64,000 nt of DNA from JBFWML01 sp050251635 (GCA_050251635.1 JBFWML010000006.1:1-64000), one strand, 5' to 3'; counted from the first letter of the stretch, positions 25,464 through 33,746 are shown. The notes: a model not told the origin generated them from the sequence alone. A program made the numbers and translations.

Positions 25464-26303
25464 GTGTTTCGCGCGGGATGGACGGCGGTGCTGTTGTTGA
25501 CGCTTCTGGCCGGCTGCGGCGGCGGCGAACCCATCAGCCGGGTAAGCGGCGCGAGCGACGGCGGCGGCAACACGCCCCCGACGGGCGTCACCACGGAGCT
25601 GATCAGCGAAGAGAGCTTTTTGGGCGGGCCGCTCAATACCGCCAAATGGACGCTGCTTGGCGGCAGCCGGGGACGCAGCGACTTTTTTAATCTGCTCAGC
25701 TTCAGCGACGGCAAGGTGACGCTAAATCTTGACACCTACAACCAGCAAAACTTCTTCTCCAAAGTCTCCGGCAGCGGGATTGAAAGCCTAAACGCCTTTA
25801 GCGCCGCGGGCGGAATCGCCGTGCAAGCCCGCTTACGGCTGGGCAGCGACGCGGCGGGCGTCGTGGCGGAAATGGGGCTTCGCGGCGAAAACGGCTTGGG
25901 AAGCTACGACTCGATCAGCGCGGCCTATCTGGGCAACCAGACCCTTTCGTTTTTGCTGCTGCAACACTGGAAAAACGAGCCCGCCACCCCGAACTACGGC
26001 GCGGCCGATCGTCTCTGGACGCTCAAAAGCCGCGGCGGATTTTCGCGGCGCAACTGGCACGTTTTGGAGATTCGCTACCGTCACCCCAACGCCCAGTGGT
26101 ATCTGGACGGCACGCTGCTGCACGAAAGCGCCCTCAGCTTTGCGGCGGCCATCCCCATGAAGGTGTGGCTGCGCATCTGGGCGCCGGAAACCGACTGGCC
26201 GCAGGGCTACAGCACCGCCCTCTCTCCGGCGGTCAACCCCTACGCGGCGGTTCGCTACCCGCTAGAGGTCGATTGGGTGCGCATCTACCGGATTATCCCC
26301 TAG
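25464..26303 (+). CDS. Lipoprotein with concanavalin-like fold
   Basis: A 279-residue lipoprotein. The GTG start gives MFRAGWTAVLLLTLLAGC with a textbook lipobox (LAGC, Cys at residue 18), then a Gly/Ser-rich linker. The body looks like a jelly-roll laminin-G/glycoside-hydrolase-16-type domain (FLGGPLNTAKWTLLGGS near the start; WHVLEIRYRHPNAQWYLDGT and LEVDWVRIYRI near the end). The catalytic ExDxE of GH16 is not visible, so it is more likely a carbohydrate-binding or structural protein. Its stop overlaps the stop of the convergent marC. Function unknown. Confidence 0.75.
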   Translation: MFRAGWTAVLLLTLLAGCGGGEPISRVSGASDGGGNTPPTGVTTELISEESFLGGPLNTAKWTLLGGSRGRSDFFNLLSFSDGKVTLNLDTYNQQNFFSKVSGSGIESLNAFSAAGGIAVQARLRLGSDAAGVVAEMGLRGENGLGSYDSISAAYLGNQTLSFLLLQHWKNEPATPNYGAADRLWTLKSRGGFSRRNWHVLEIRYRHPNAQWYLDGTLLHESALSFAAAIPMKVWLRIWAPETDWPQGYSTALSPAVNPYAAVRYPLEVDWVRIYRIIP

Positions 26304-26947
26304 AAAAAGAGGGCGTTGACGCCGTTGGCCACGAACTGCACCGACAACGCCACCAAAATAAGCCCCATAATCTTCGTCACCGCCGCAATCCCCATGCGTC
26401 CGAGCATCCGGTTGATCAGCTTGGAGTGCACAAAAACCCGGTAAACCACAAACAGCGCCAGCGCGATCGCCAGCAGCGCGCCCGCAAGGTAATACCACGC
26501 CGGAGCGCTGGATTTGAGCACCAGCACGGTGGTAATGGTGCCCGGGCCCGAAAGTAGCGGAATCGCCAGGGGCACCAGCGTAATATCGTCGCGCTCGTTG
26601 GCGTCCTGCTCCCACGCGGCGCGCTTGGCTTGGCGCGCCTGCTGGGTTTCAAAGATCATATTCAGCCCGATCAGCAGCAGCAAAATCCCGCCGCCCACCT
26701 GAAAAGCGCCGATCGTGATTCCGAAAACATAGAAGATCAGCTCCCCGGTAATAAGGAAAAAAAACAGAATCAAAAAGGCGTTACGCACCACCTTGCGGGC
26801 GATTACGCGGGTTTCGTCGTTGTTGTAATCGGCGGTGATAGCGATAAAACTGGGCACCACGTAAAAGGGGTTGGTGATGGCGGCCATCATAACAATTGCC
26901 TGCAACGTATATTGGAAAAAGGGAAGAAGCGTTTGAAGATCGAACAT
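26300..26947 (-). CDS. MarC-family membrane protein
   Basis: A 215-residue protein of the MarC/UPF0056 family with six hydrophobic segments. Family hallmarks are AAITNPFYVVPSFIAITADY near the N-terminus and PLAIPLLSGPGTITTVLV in the fourth helix. Despite the name, the family is not shown to cause multiple antibiotic resistance and its substrate is unknown. It lies alone, convergent with the lipoprotein gene. The glnK terminator lies between it and glnK. Confidence 0.9.
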   Translation of the reverse strand: MFDLQTLLPFFQYTLQAIVMMAAITNPFYVVPSFIAITADYNNDETRVIARKVVRNAFLILFFFLITGELIFYVFGITIGAFQVGGGILLLLIGLNMIFETQQARQAKRAAWEQDANERDDITLVPLAIPLLSGPGTITTVLVLKSSAPAWYYLAGALLAIALALFVVYRVFVHSKLINRMLGRMGIAAVTKIMGLILVALSVQFVANGVNALFF

Positions 26948-26975
26948 AAACGATTGTAGCCAAAGGGGCCAAAAA

Positions 26976-27002
26976 CAAAAAAGGGCGGCCCGAAGACCGC
27001 CC
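26976..27002 (-). terminator. Intrinsic terminator of amt-glnK
   Basis: On the minus strand GGGCGG pairs with CCGCCC around TCTTCGGG and is followed by TTTTTTG. It lies 36 bases after the glnK stop. A good rho-independent terminator. Confidence 0.85.
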
Positions 27003-27037
27003 TCCCCCTGAAAGCAACCCGTGGAAGAAAAGGCGGT

Positions 27038-27376
27038 TTAGACCGCCTCTTCGCCCATCTCGCCGGTGCGCACGCGCACCACTTTTTCGACGTTGGTGAC
27101 GAAGATTTTACCGTCACCGATTTTGCCGGTTTTGGCGCTGTTGGTGATGGTGTCGATCACCTTATCCACCATGTCGTCGCCCACGACGATCTCCAGCTTG
27201 ATTTTGGGCAGGAAATCCACCACATACTCCGCGCCGCGGTAGAGCTCGGTGTGGCCCTGCTGGCGGCCGTAGCCTTTCACTTCGCTCACGGTCATGCCGC
27301 TGATGCCCACTTCGCGAAGCGCCTCTTTGACCTCTTCGAGTTTGAACGGTTTGATGACTGCGTCAATTTTTTTCAT
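27038..27376 (-). CDS. glnK: Nitrogen regulatory protein PII (GlnK)
   Basis: A 112-residue PII trimer subunit sensing ATP/ADP and 2-oxoglutarate. It has the N-terminal MKKIDAVIKPFKLEEVKEAL, the T-loop GYGRQQGHTELYRGAEYVVD with the modifiable tyrosine in RGAEY, and the C-terminal KIGDGKIFVTNVEKVVRVRT signature. It lies 11 bases after amt on the same strand, so it is GlnK: it is expected to plug the AmtB channel when nitrogen is sufficient. In a diazotroph it may also inform nitrogenase regulation. The terminator downstream ends the unit. Confidence 0.97.
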   Translation of the reverse strand: MKKIDAVIKPFKLEEVKEALREVGISGMTVSEVKGYGRQQGHTELYRGAEYVVDFLPKIKLEIVVGDDMVDKVIDTITNSAKTGKIGDGKIFVTNVEKVVRVRTGEMGEEAV

Positions 27377-27387
27377 GGCAGCTTCCT

Positions 27388-28581
27388 TTATTTGGCGTTC
27401 TTGATAAATTCGGGGTAAGCCTCAAGGCCGGTCTCATGCAGATCCATGCCCTCGTGTTCTTCTTTTTCGCCCACGCGGATACCCATAACGAGCTTGAGAA
27501 TATACCATACAATTCCCGAAGCCACGAAGACAAAGGCGCCGATAGCCGCTACGCCGGTCAACTGGGTCATAAACGAAGCATCGGGGCTGAAGATGCCCAC
27601 CGCCAAGGTGCCCCAGATACCCGCAACCAGGTGAACCGAAAGCGCGCCCACGGGGTCGTCGATTTTCATCTTATCAAACAGCGGAACCGCCAACACCACC
27701 AGCATACCGCCGATCGCACCCTCAATCACGCTGATACCCACGCCCAGGTTCGGCCCCGCGGTTACAGCGACCAAACCGGCCAGCGCGCCGTTGAGCACAA
27801 AGGTCAGGTCGATCTTTTTGTAGATGATCTTCGACAAAATCATCGCAGCCACCGCACCGGCGGAAGCACCCATGTGGGTTCCGGCCATAATCAGGCCTAC
27901 CGCGTCCGCGTCCTCTTTGCTGCCCATAGCAAGCTGGCTGGCACCGTTAAAGCCGAACCAGCCCATCCACAGAATAAAGGTACCCAAGGTGGCCAAGGGC
28001 AGGTTAGAGCCGGGCATGGCGCGGACTCTGCCGTCTACATATTTGCCTTTGCGGGCACCCAAGAGCAGTACCGCAGCCAAAGCCGCCCAGCCGCCTACGG
28101 AGTGAACGATCGTCGAACCGGCAAAGTCGCTAAAGCCCATTTCGCTCAGCCAGCCGCCGCCCCAAGTCCAAGAGCCCTGCATCGGGTAGATGATCGCCGA
28201 AAGCACAATGACAAAGAGAAAGAAAGGAACAATCTTCATCCGCTCGGCCACCGTCCCGGAGATAATCGAAGCCGCCGTGGCCACGAACATCACCTGAAAG
28301 AAGAAGTCCGCGCTCATGCCGTAGCTCTCGCCCGCCTCCATGCCGCCGAACATCAGGCCGCTCATGCCGCCGTACATGACGTTAAAGCCGATGATGAAAT
28401 AAACCACCGAACTGATGGCCAAAATCCCCATGTTTTTGGTGAGGATCACCGCCGTATTCTTTGTGCGGGTCAAACCCGCCTCCAGCATGGCAAAACCCGC
28501 TGCCATCCACATGACCAGCACGCCGCCGAACACCAGCAGGAAGGTGTTCAGAACGTAAGCCGTATCGCCAAACGTTTCCAT
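27388..28581 (-). CDS. amt: Ammonium transporter Amt
   Basis: A 397-residue Amt/MEP/Rh channel with eleven predicted helices. It shows the N-terminal WMAAGFAMLEAGLTRTKNTA, the first pore histidine in AGTHMGASAGA and the second in SVHLVAGIWGTLAVG, plus the phenylalanine-gate-type segments. It brings ammonium into the cell and is the partner of GlnK, encoded next. The start ATG follows AAAGGAGTCACG. The promoter is TACAAT at 28611-28616, with a candidate regulator site at 28649-28665 overlapping the 3' end of nifQ. Confidence 0.97.
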   Translation of the reverse strand: METFGDTAYVLNTFLLVFGGVLVMWMAAGFAMLEAGLTRTKNTAVILTKNMGILAISSVVYFIIGFNVMYGGMSGLMFGGMEAGESYGMSADFFFQVMFVATAASIISGTVAERMKIVPFFLFVIVLSAIIYPMQGSWTWGGGWLSEMGFSDFAGSTIVHSVGGWAALAAVLLLGARKGKYVDGRVRAMPGSNLPLATLGTFILWMGWFGFNGASQLAMGSKEDADAVGLIMAGTHMGASAGAVAAMILSKIIYKKIDLTFVLNGALAGLVAVTAGPNLGVGISVIEGAIGGMLVVLAVPLFDKMKIDDPVGALSVHLVAGIWGTLAVGIFSPDASFMTQLTGVAAIGAFVFVASGIVWYILKLVMGIRVGEKEEHEGMDLHETGLEAYPEFIKNAK

Positions 28582-28610
28582 CGTGACTCCTTTATGTTCA
28601 AGATGGAGTC

Positions 28611-28616
28611 ATTGTA
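28611..28616 (-). promoter_or_regulatory. -10 element of amt-glnK
   Basis: TGTACAAT on the minus strand (extended -10), with the start of transcription expected near 28604 and a 5' leader of about 23 bases carrying AAAGGAG. No -35 is recognisable; the candidate regulator site ends 32 bases upstream. Confidence 0.55.
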
Positions 28617-28648
28617 CAGTCGGGGGCGGAGGGTGTAGGCAGCTTAGT

Positions 28649-28665
28649 TGATTAATTTTTAACCA
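28649..28665 (-). promoter_or_regulatory. Candidate nitrogen-regulator site upstream of amt
   Basis: TGATTAATTTTTAACCA (plus strand), 15 of 17 positions as at nifH. It overlaps the last codons and stop of nifQ, so part of its conservation could be due to coding. It is centred about 53 bases before the predicted amt transcription start. Confidence 0.45.
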
Positions 28666-28975
28666 ACTCAAGTTCGCAAGAAAAGCAGTGCGCTTGATCG
28701 CCGCAGGCGGCGCAGGCGGGGGCCACCGCCTCGATGCAGTCAAAAAGAAACTTCTTCCAGCGCACCGTTTCGGGCTTCATGGCGGCCAGCGCCGGATAGT
28801 GCTTTTTCATCAAGGCGTTCATCTGGGCGCGGGAGGGCAGACCCAAATCCTGATACAGATGGCGCATCTCAAAGGCCGCCGCCGCAATCCGCGCAGCCAG
28901 CACATTGCGGCCATGATCGTCCTCGGCGTAAAAGATCAACAACGCTTCGATTTCGGCTTGGGTTTCCGTCTCCAT
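28652..28975 (-). CDS. nifQ: Short NifQ-like molybdenum-donor protein
   Basis: A 107-residue protein. The core HLYQDLGLPSRAQMNALMKK, then HYPALAAMKPETVRWKKFLF, matches the NifQ pattern (HLWQDLGL..R..L..LM..HFPALA..N...M.WKKF). Cysteines follow as CAACGDQAHC, i.e. the C-x2-C-x5-C of NifQ, but the first of the usual four (C-x4 before) is displaced: the nearest upstream Cys is in FLFDCIEA. NifQ carries a Mo-Fe-S cluster and donates Mo to FeMo-co synthesis. It is about 60% of the usual length, with a short N-terminus. It lies 70 bases upstream of amt and has its own candidate operator. Call by pattern, without a search. Confidence 0.78.
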   Translation of the reverse strand: METETQAEIEALLIFYAEDDHGRNVLAARIAAAAFEMRHLYQDLGLPSRAQMNALMKKHYPALAAMKPETVRWKKFLFDCIEAVAPACAACGDQAHCFSCELELVKN

Positions 28976-29020
28976 TTTGCACTCCTTAGCCCGATCATGG
29001 CATCGGAGCGCGTCCGGTTC

Positions 29021-29037
29021 TGATTAAAAAAAGTGCA
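29021..29037 (-). promoter_or_regulatory. Candidate nitrogen-regulator site upstream of nifQ
   Basis: On the minus strand TGCACTTTTTTTAATCA, 46-62 bases before the nifQ ATG. The TTTTTAATCA half is identical to the nifH site; the other half is degenerate. It occupies the spacer directly after the pyk stop. Confidence 0.45.
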
Positions 29038-29038
29038 A

Positions 29039-30469
29039 TCACCCTTCCCCAAGCAACATCGCAATATTCTCCGGCGTGATTAACCGGATGACGTTGGCCT
29101 GCCCCGGCGTTCCGGCGGGGTAGCCCATGACGGCGATGTAGGTTTTGTCCACCGCGATCAGTCCGCGGGCGGCCGCCTCTTTGATAAAGTCGCGCATCAG
29201 GGCGTGGTTATCCTCAAAAACCGGCATCGTAAAGGTGTGTTCCGCCCCCCAGCACAAACCCAGCCGCCTAAAGGCCGCTTCGTCGTGGGTGACGCACAGG
29301 AGGCGGGATTTGGGGCGGAATTTGGCCATTTTGTAGGCGGTCTGGCCGCTAAAACTGAACACAATGACCCCCTCGGCCCCCACATTGCACGACAGTTGCG
29401 CCACCGACGCCGCCACCGCTTCGCCCGTTCCCAGAGCGCGATCGGTGTGCCGTCCGTAGGGATAGATCGATTCGATTTCGCGGATTGTCTCGCACAAAAC
29501 CGCCACCGCCTTCAGGGGATGCGCCCCCACGGCGGTTTCGTCCGAAAGCATCACCGCATCGGTGCCGTCCAGCACCGCGTTGGCGATATCGCTGATTTCG
29601 GCGCGGGTGGGAAAGGGCGAATGGACCATGCTGCCGAGCATCTGCGTGGCGGTGATGACCGGTTTGCCCTGCGCGTTGGCGGCGGCGATCACCTTTTTTT
29701 GGATAACGGGCACCTTTTCCAGCCCCACCTCCACGCCCAGGTCGCCCCGCGCCACCATCAACCCGTCACTCTCGGCCAAAATCGCCTCCAGCTCCTCGAC
29801 CGCTTCATGCTTTTCGATCTTGGCCAGCAGCAGCGCGCGGCTTGCGGCGGCGTGCAGCAGGCTTCGGGCCTGGCGCATATCCTCCGCGCTTTGCACAAAG
29901 CTGATGGCGACCATATCGACCCCCATCTTCGCGCCGAAGGCGATGTCTGAGCGGTCCTTGGGGGTAATGGCCGAAATGCGCAGCCGCACGCCGGGGAAGT
30001 TCACCCCCTTGCGCGAACTGAGCGTTCCGGGGGTCAACACCTCAAGGTGCACCGCCCTTTCGTCGCAGCCGCTCACCCGGGTCCGGATGGTGCCGTCGGC
30101 AAAATAGACCGCCGCCCCCGGCTGCAGATCCTCCAGCGCTTCGGGATCGGTCAGGCTTAGCTGATGGGGCTTTTCGATGAGCGCGGCATCCTTGACCAAT
30201 TCCAGCCGATCGCCCGGCTCCAAATCGAGCGGCTTGGCCAGATCGCCGATGCGCATTTTGGGGCCGGAAATATCCTGCAAAATAGCCACCGGACGGCCCG
30301 ATTCCCGCGCCGCCTGACGGATGCGCTCGATCAGTTCGCCGTGGTTTTCGTGGCTGCCATGGGAGAAGTTGAGCCGGAACACATCCACGCCCCCTTCGAT
30401 CAGCCGCACAATCTGCTCATAACCCTGCGTGGCCGGGCCGACGGTGGCGACAATCCGCGTTTTTTTCAT
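29039..30469 (-). CDS. pyk: Pyruvate kinase
   Basis: A 476-residue pyruvate kinase (phosphoenolpyruvate + ADP to pyruvate + ATP). It begins TRIVATVGPATQGYEQIVRL and has the FRLNFSHGSHE segment. It also has the active-site lysine region LAKIEKHEAVEELEAI, the metal site GLMVARGDLGVEVGLEKVPV and the family signature around ITATQMLGSM. The C-terminal effector domain is present, with VIVFSFSGQTAYKMAKFRPK. Length is typical. The start follows AAGGGGGTAAA. It diverges from the haem-sensor kinase gene. It suggests glycolytic flux towards pyruvate, though no other glycolytic gene is in view. Confidence 0.96.
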   Translation of the reverse strand: MKKTRIVATVGPATQGYEQIVRLIEGGVDVFRLNFSHGSHENHGELIERIRQAARESGRPVAILQDISGPKMRIGDLAKPLDLEPGDRLELVKDAALIEKPHQLSLTDPEALEDLQPGAAVYFADGTIRTRVSGCDERAVHLEVLTPGTLSSRKGVNFPGVRLRISAITPKDRSDIAFGAKMGVDMVAISFVQSAEDMRQARSLLHAAASRALLLAKIEKHEAVEELEAILAESDGLMVARGDLGVEVGLEKVPVIQKKVIAAANAQGKPVITATQMLGSMVHSPFPTRAEISDIANAVLDGTDAVMLSDETAVGAHPLKAVAVLCETIREIESIYPYGRHTDRALGTGEAVAASVAQLSCNVGAEGVIVFSFSGQTAYKMAKFRPKSRLLCVTHDEAAFRRLGLCWGAEHTFTMPVFEDNHALMRDFIKEAAARGLIAVDKTYIAVMGYPAGTPGQANVIRLITPENIAMLLGEG

Positions 30470-30533
30470 TTTACCCCCTTAGAGTGACGTTAGCTTACCC
30501 AAAAGCGGGGGCCGCACCATTACAAGGAGGTGC

Positions 30534-30539
30534 TATAAT
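30534..30539 (+). promoter_or_regulatory. -10 element of the haem-sensor kinase gene
   Basis: TATAAT in GGTGCTATAATCGG, about 25 bases before the ATG. Unlike the leaderless kinases here, a leader with AAGGATTGAAGAT precedes the start codon. Confidence 0.6.
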
Positions 30540-30564
30540 CGGCCAACATTCAAGGATTGAAGAT

Positions 30565-32913
30565 ATGGGCGGACGGACAGGACTGGCTTTCGGCTTTATT
30601 ACGGCAATCTGGACGATTATTGTTCTGTCGCTCTTTTTCGCCGGCGTGCGCGATCGTCACGGCACCCACAGCCAGCTGGCCGTCGCCGAAGCGCGATCGA
30701 GCTACAACAAAGATGTCGCCTACCGCCAGTGGGGCACCCACCACGGCGGCGTTTACGTGCCCATCACCGCGACCACGCCCCCCAACCCCAATCTTTCCCA
30801 CATCAAAGACCGCGACGTCAATACCACCGGCGGCAAGCAACTCACCCTCGTTAACCCCGCCTACATGACCCGCCAGGTCCACGAGCTGCCCGAAACCCAG
30901 TACGGCATCAAGGGTAAGCTCACCAGCCTCAAACCGGTTCGCGCCCTCAATGCGCCCGACGAATGGGAGGCCGCCGCGCTGGAAAAACTCAAGGCGGGCC
31001 GGGCGGACTATTTTGAGCTGACCGGTTTTCAGGGCGAACCCCATCTGCGCTACATGGGGCCGATGATCGCCAGCGAAAACTGCCTCAAATGCCACCGCAC
31101 GCAGGGTTACCAAACCGGCGACGTGATCGGCGGGGTTTCCATTGCGGTGCCGTGGCGCGGTTATGCGGATTTGGCGGCGAAAGAAAACCTCAAAAGCGCC
31201 CTCGCCTATGCGGCGCTGTGGCTCTTTGGGTTGACGGTTCTGGGGGGCAGTTACCTCTATCTTCAACGCGAAATCGAAGCGCTCAAACGGCGCGAAACCC
31301 TCTGGCACGAAGCGCTCGAAGGGGCGCAGCAGGGGGTTTGGGAGTGGAATCCCAAAACCGGAGAGATTCACTACTCCGATCGCTACAAAGCGCTGATCGG
31401 CTACGCGCCGCACGAACTGGAGGACACCTACGAAGCATGGGAAAGCCGCGTGCATCCCGACGATCTGCCCGAGGCCGACAAACAGATTCGCCGCTGCACC
31501 CAAGGGGGCGAAGCCCGCTACGAAAACGAACACCGCCTGCGCTGCAAGGACGGTCACTACAAATGGGTGCTCGATCGCGGCAGCGTGATGGAGCGGGACG
31601 AAGCGGGCCGGGTGACGCGCATGGTGGGCACGCTGGCCGATGTGAGTCTGCATCACGAACTGCTCTTAAGGGCAAACGAGGCGCAACAGCGCGCGCAGCT
31701 TTATTTGCAGCTGGTGGATGTGATGATTGTGGCGCTGGATCAAGACGGAACCGTCCGGCTGGTCAACCCCGCCGCCGCCCGGCTGGTCGGGCTTGAGGAG
31801 GCGGATATTGTGGGTCAGCCGTGGTTTGACCGCTTTCTGCCCGAAGGTCAGCGCGAACAGGTCAAGGCAGTTTTTGCGCAGGAGGTGTGGGAAAAACGGC
31901 AGGAACCGCTGCTGTATGAAAACCCCATTCTGACCGCAAGCGGCGAAGAGCGGCTCATCAGCTGGCGCAGTACGGCGATCTTTGATGCGGCGGGCAACCT
32001 TGCGGGCGTGCTGGCCGCCGGAACCGACATCACCGAAGAGCGCGAAGCGAGGCGCGCGCTGGAAAAACTCAACGCCGAGCTGGAGGAGCGGGTGGTTACG
32101 GAGGTGACCCGGCGGCAGGAGAGCGAACGGACCATGCTGCACCAGTCCCGCGTGGCGGCCATGGGCGAGATGATTACCGCCATCGCCCACCATTGGCGTC
32201 AGCCGCTGAATGTGGTGGCCCTGGAGGTGCAGGGGCTGCGCGACGAACTGCGCGCGGGTACGCTGGACGAGACGCGGCTGGAGACGATGATCGAAAAAAG
32301 CATGGGCAAAATCCGCGAAATGTCCGACACCATCGACAGTCTGCGCGGCCTGATCGCCACCGAATCGCAAAAGCAGCAGTGCTGCGTGCTTGAGGAGCTG
32401 CAGCAGGCCCATCAGCTGCTGAAAGCCGAGCTGGAGGTGGAGAATATCCGCACCGTCGCCTTCTGTTTTGAAGAGGATGCAAAGCCGCTTCCGGCGTGCC
32501 GCTGCCAACCCCAAAACGCAAAGTGGGTGCGGATCATTCCTGCGGATTTCCGCCAGGCGGTCTTTAACATTCTTATCAACGCCCGCGATGCCATCAAAGA
32601 GCGGCGCAAGAAAAACGGCGGGCCCGAAACGGGGCAGATCACCGTCCGGTTGCTGTATGAAGAGGGGTTTGAGCGCGTCGAGATCGAAGACAACGGCGGC
32701 GGTTTCGCGCCGGGCGCCATTGAACATATTTTTGACCCCTTCTTTACCACCAAAGAACGGGGCCGGGGCGAAGGGCTGATTACCGGCGTGGGGCTGGGAT
32801 TGTACCTGACCAAAATGGTTGTCGAAGAGCGCATGGGCGGCACGATTAGCGCCGAAAACGCGGCTGAAGGGGCGCGTATTGTTATCCGCTTGCCGCTGGA
32901 AAAGAAGGCGTGA
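30565..32913 (+). CDS. Haem-binding DUF3365-PAS-PAS histidine kinase
   Basis: A 782-residue sensor kinase. After one membrane helix (~5-28) comes a periplasmic Tll0287-like/DUF3365 domain with a c-type haem motif, SENCLKCHRTQGY (about residue 175). A second helix (~212-235) is followed by two PAS domains (about 245-370 and 380-495) and a coiled coil. The H box is MITAIAHHWRQPLNVVALEV. The ATPase domain has FNILINARDAIKERR, EIEDNGGGF and GVGLGLYLTKMVVEERMGG. The ATG at 30565 is chosen over a longer frame because it has a ribosome site and starts at the membrane anchor. It overlaps the radical SAM gene (GTGA). A redox, NO or CO signal is plausible for the haem. Confidence 0.9.
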   Translation: MGGRTGLAFGFITAIWTIIVLSLFFAGVRDRHGTHSQLAVAEARSSYNKDVAYRQWGTHHGGVYVPITATTPPNPNLSHIKDRDVNTTGGKQLTLVNPAYMTRQVHELPETQYGIKGKLTSLKPVRALNAPDEWEAAALEKLKAGRADYFELTGFQGEPHLRYMGPMIASENCLKCHRTQGYQTGDVIGGVSIAVPWRGYADLAAKENLKSALAYAALWLFGLTVLGGSYLYLQREIEALKRRETLWHEALEGAQQGVWEWNPKTGEIHYSDRYKALIGYAPHELEDTYEAWESRVHPDDLPEADKQIRRCTQGGEARYENEHRLRCKDGHYKWVLDRGSVMERDEAGRVTRMVGTLADVSLHHELLLRANEAQQRAQLYLQLVDVMIVALDQDGTVRLVNPAAARLVGLEEADIVGQPWFDRFLPEGQREQVKAVFAQEVWEKRQEPLLYENPILTASGEERLISWRSTAIFDAAGNLAGVLAAGTDITEEREARRALEKLNAELEERVVTEVTRRQESERTMLHQSRVAAMGEMITAIAHHWRQPLNVVALEVQGLRDELRAGTLDETRLETMIEKSMGKIREMSDTIDSLRGLIATESQKQQCCVLEELQQAHQLLKAELEVENIRTVAFCFEEDAKPLPACRCQPQNAKWVRIIPADFRQAVFNILINARDAIKERRKKNGGPETGQITVRLLYEEGFERVEIEDNGGGFAPGAIEHIFDPFFTTKERGRGEGLITGVGLGLYLTKMVVEERMGGTISAENAAEGARIVIRLPLEKKA

Positions 32914-33746
32914 GGCGCATTTACCTCGAAATCACCCCCAAGTGCGGGCTGAGCTGCAGCTTCTGTCCGCCGCATAAACAGACGGGCGAACCCATGCCGA
33001 TCGCGCTTTTTGAGCGGGCGGCGGCGCAGGCGGCTTCGCTTACGCGGGAGGTATCGCTGCATGTGATGGGCGATCCGCTCACGGTCGGGAATCTAGCGGA
33101 TTATCTGGATATTTGCGCCAATCACGGCCTGAAGGTCGGGCTGACCACCGCCGGGCATTTGGTGAACGAAAGCCGCTACCCCGCCTTGCTGCACCCGGCG
33201 ATCAAACAGGTTAATTTTTCCGTGGCGAGTTTTGCGGCCAATCCGCAGAAAATCGCGCTGGAAGCCTATTTAGCGCCGCTGATCGCCTACGCCCAAACCG
33301 CTTCGCAAACCGATCGCATCTTTACCAACTTTAGGCTCTGGAATCTGGACGGCAAAGACGAAACGGCGGCTTTTAATAACGCGGTGTTGGCGGTTTTGGC
33401 CCGATCGTTTGCGGTGGAAAAACGAGAGGATTTTGCACAGCTCGCCCCCCGCGTGCGGCTGGTGTACGACGCGCTGTTTGCATGGCCCGATCCGCACGGC
33501 GCGATCGTGGCCGAGCGCGGCACCTGCCACGGCGCAAGCGGCCAGCTGGCGGTGCTTAGCGACGGGCGCGTGGTGCCCTGCTGTCTGGATTCAAGCGGCG
33601 CGATCGAACTGGGGAACGTGGCGGATCAAACGCTTAAAGAGGTGCTGCAAACCCTGCGCGTCAGACGCTTGCGCGACGGGTTTAAGCGCGGCGAGCTGAT
33701 CGAGCCGCTTTGCCGCCGCTGCGGCTACCGCACCCGCTTTGACTAG
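32910..33746 (+). CDS. Radical SAM protein with SPASM-like C-terminus
   Basis: A 278-residue radical SAM enzyme starting at a GTG inside the kinase stop (GTGA). The SAM-cluster cysteines are in ITPKCGLSCSFCPPHKQTGE, i.e. C-x3-C-x2-C. The C-terminal part has cysteines in RGTCHGASGQLAVLSDGRVV PCC and LCRRCGYR, the SPASM/twitch style for an auxiliary cluster. The SVASFAANPQK region is typical of the barrel. The substrate is unknown. Translational coupling to a haem-sensor kinase is unusual. Its TAG overlaps the stop of the convergent antiporter gene. Confidence 0.85.
   Translation: MRRIYLEITPKCGLSCSFCPPHKQTGEPMPIALFERAAAQAASLTREVSLHVMGDPLTVGNLADYLDICANHGLKVGLTTAGHLVNESRYPALLHPAIKQVNFSVASFAANPQKIALEAYLAPLIAYAQTASQTDRIFTNFRLWNLDGKDETAAFNNAVLAVLARSFAVEKREDFAQLAPRVRLVYDALFAWPDPHGAIVAERGTCHGASGQLAVLSDGRVVPCCLDSSGAIELGNVADQTLKEVLQTLRVRRLRDGFKRGELIEPLCRRCGYRTRFD

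Noticed and set aside
27436..28638. A 400-codon plus-strand frame opposite amt
   Set aside because: It is antisense to the certain amt gene, with low-complexity His/Arg/Gln-rich composition and no recognisable motif.
28976..29038. nifQ as a downstream member of a pyk operon
   Set aside because: The 63-base spacer holds a candidate regulator site matching those of nifH and amt, so nifQ more likely has its own start. Read-through from pyk cannot be excluded.
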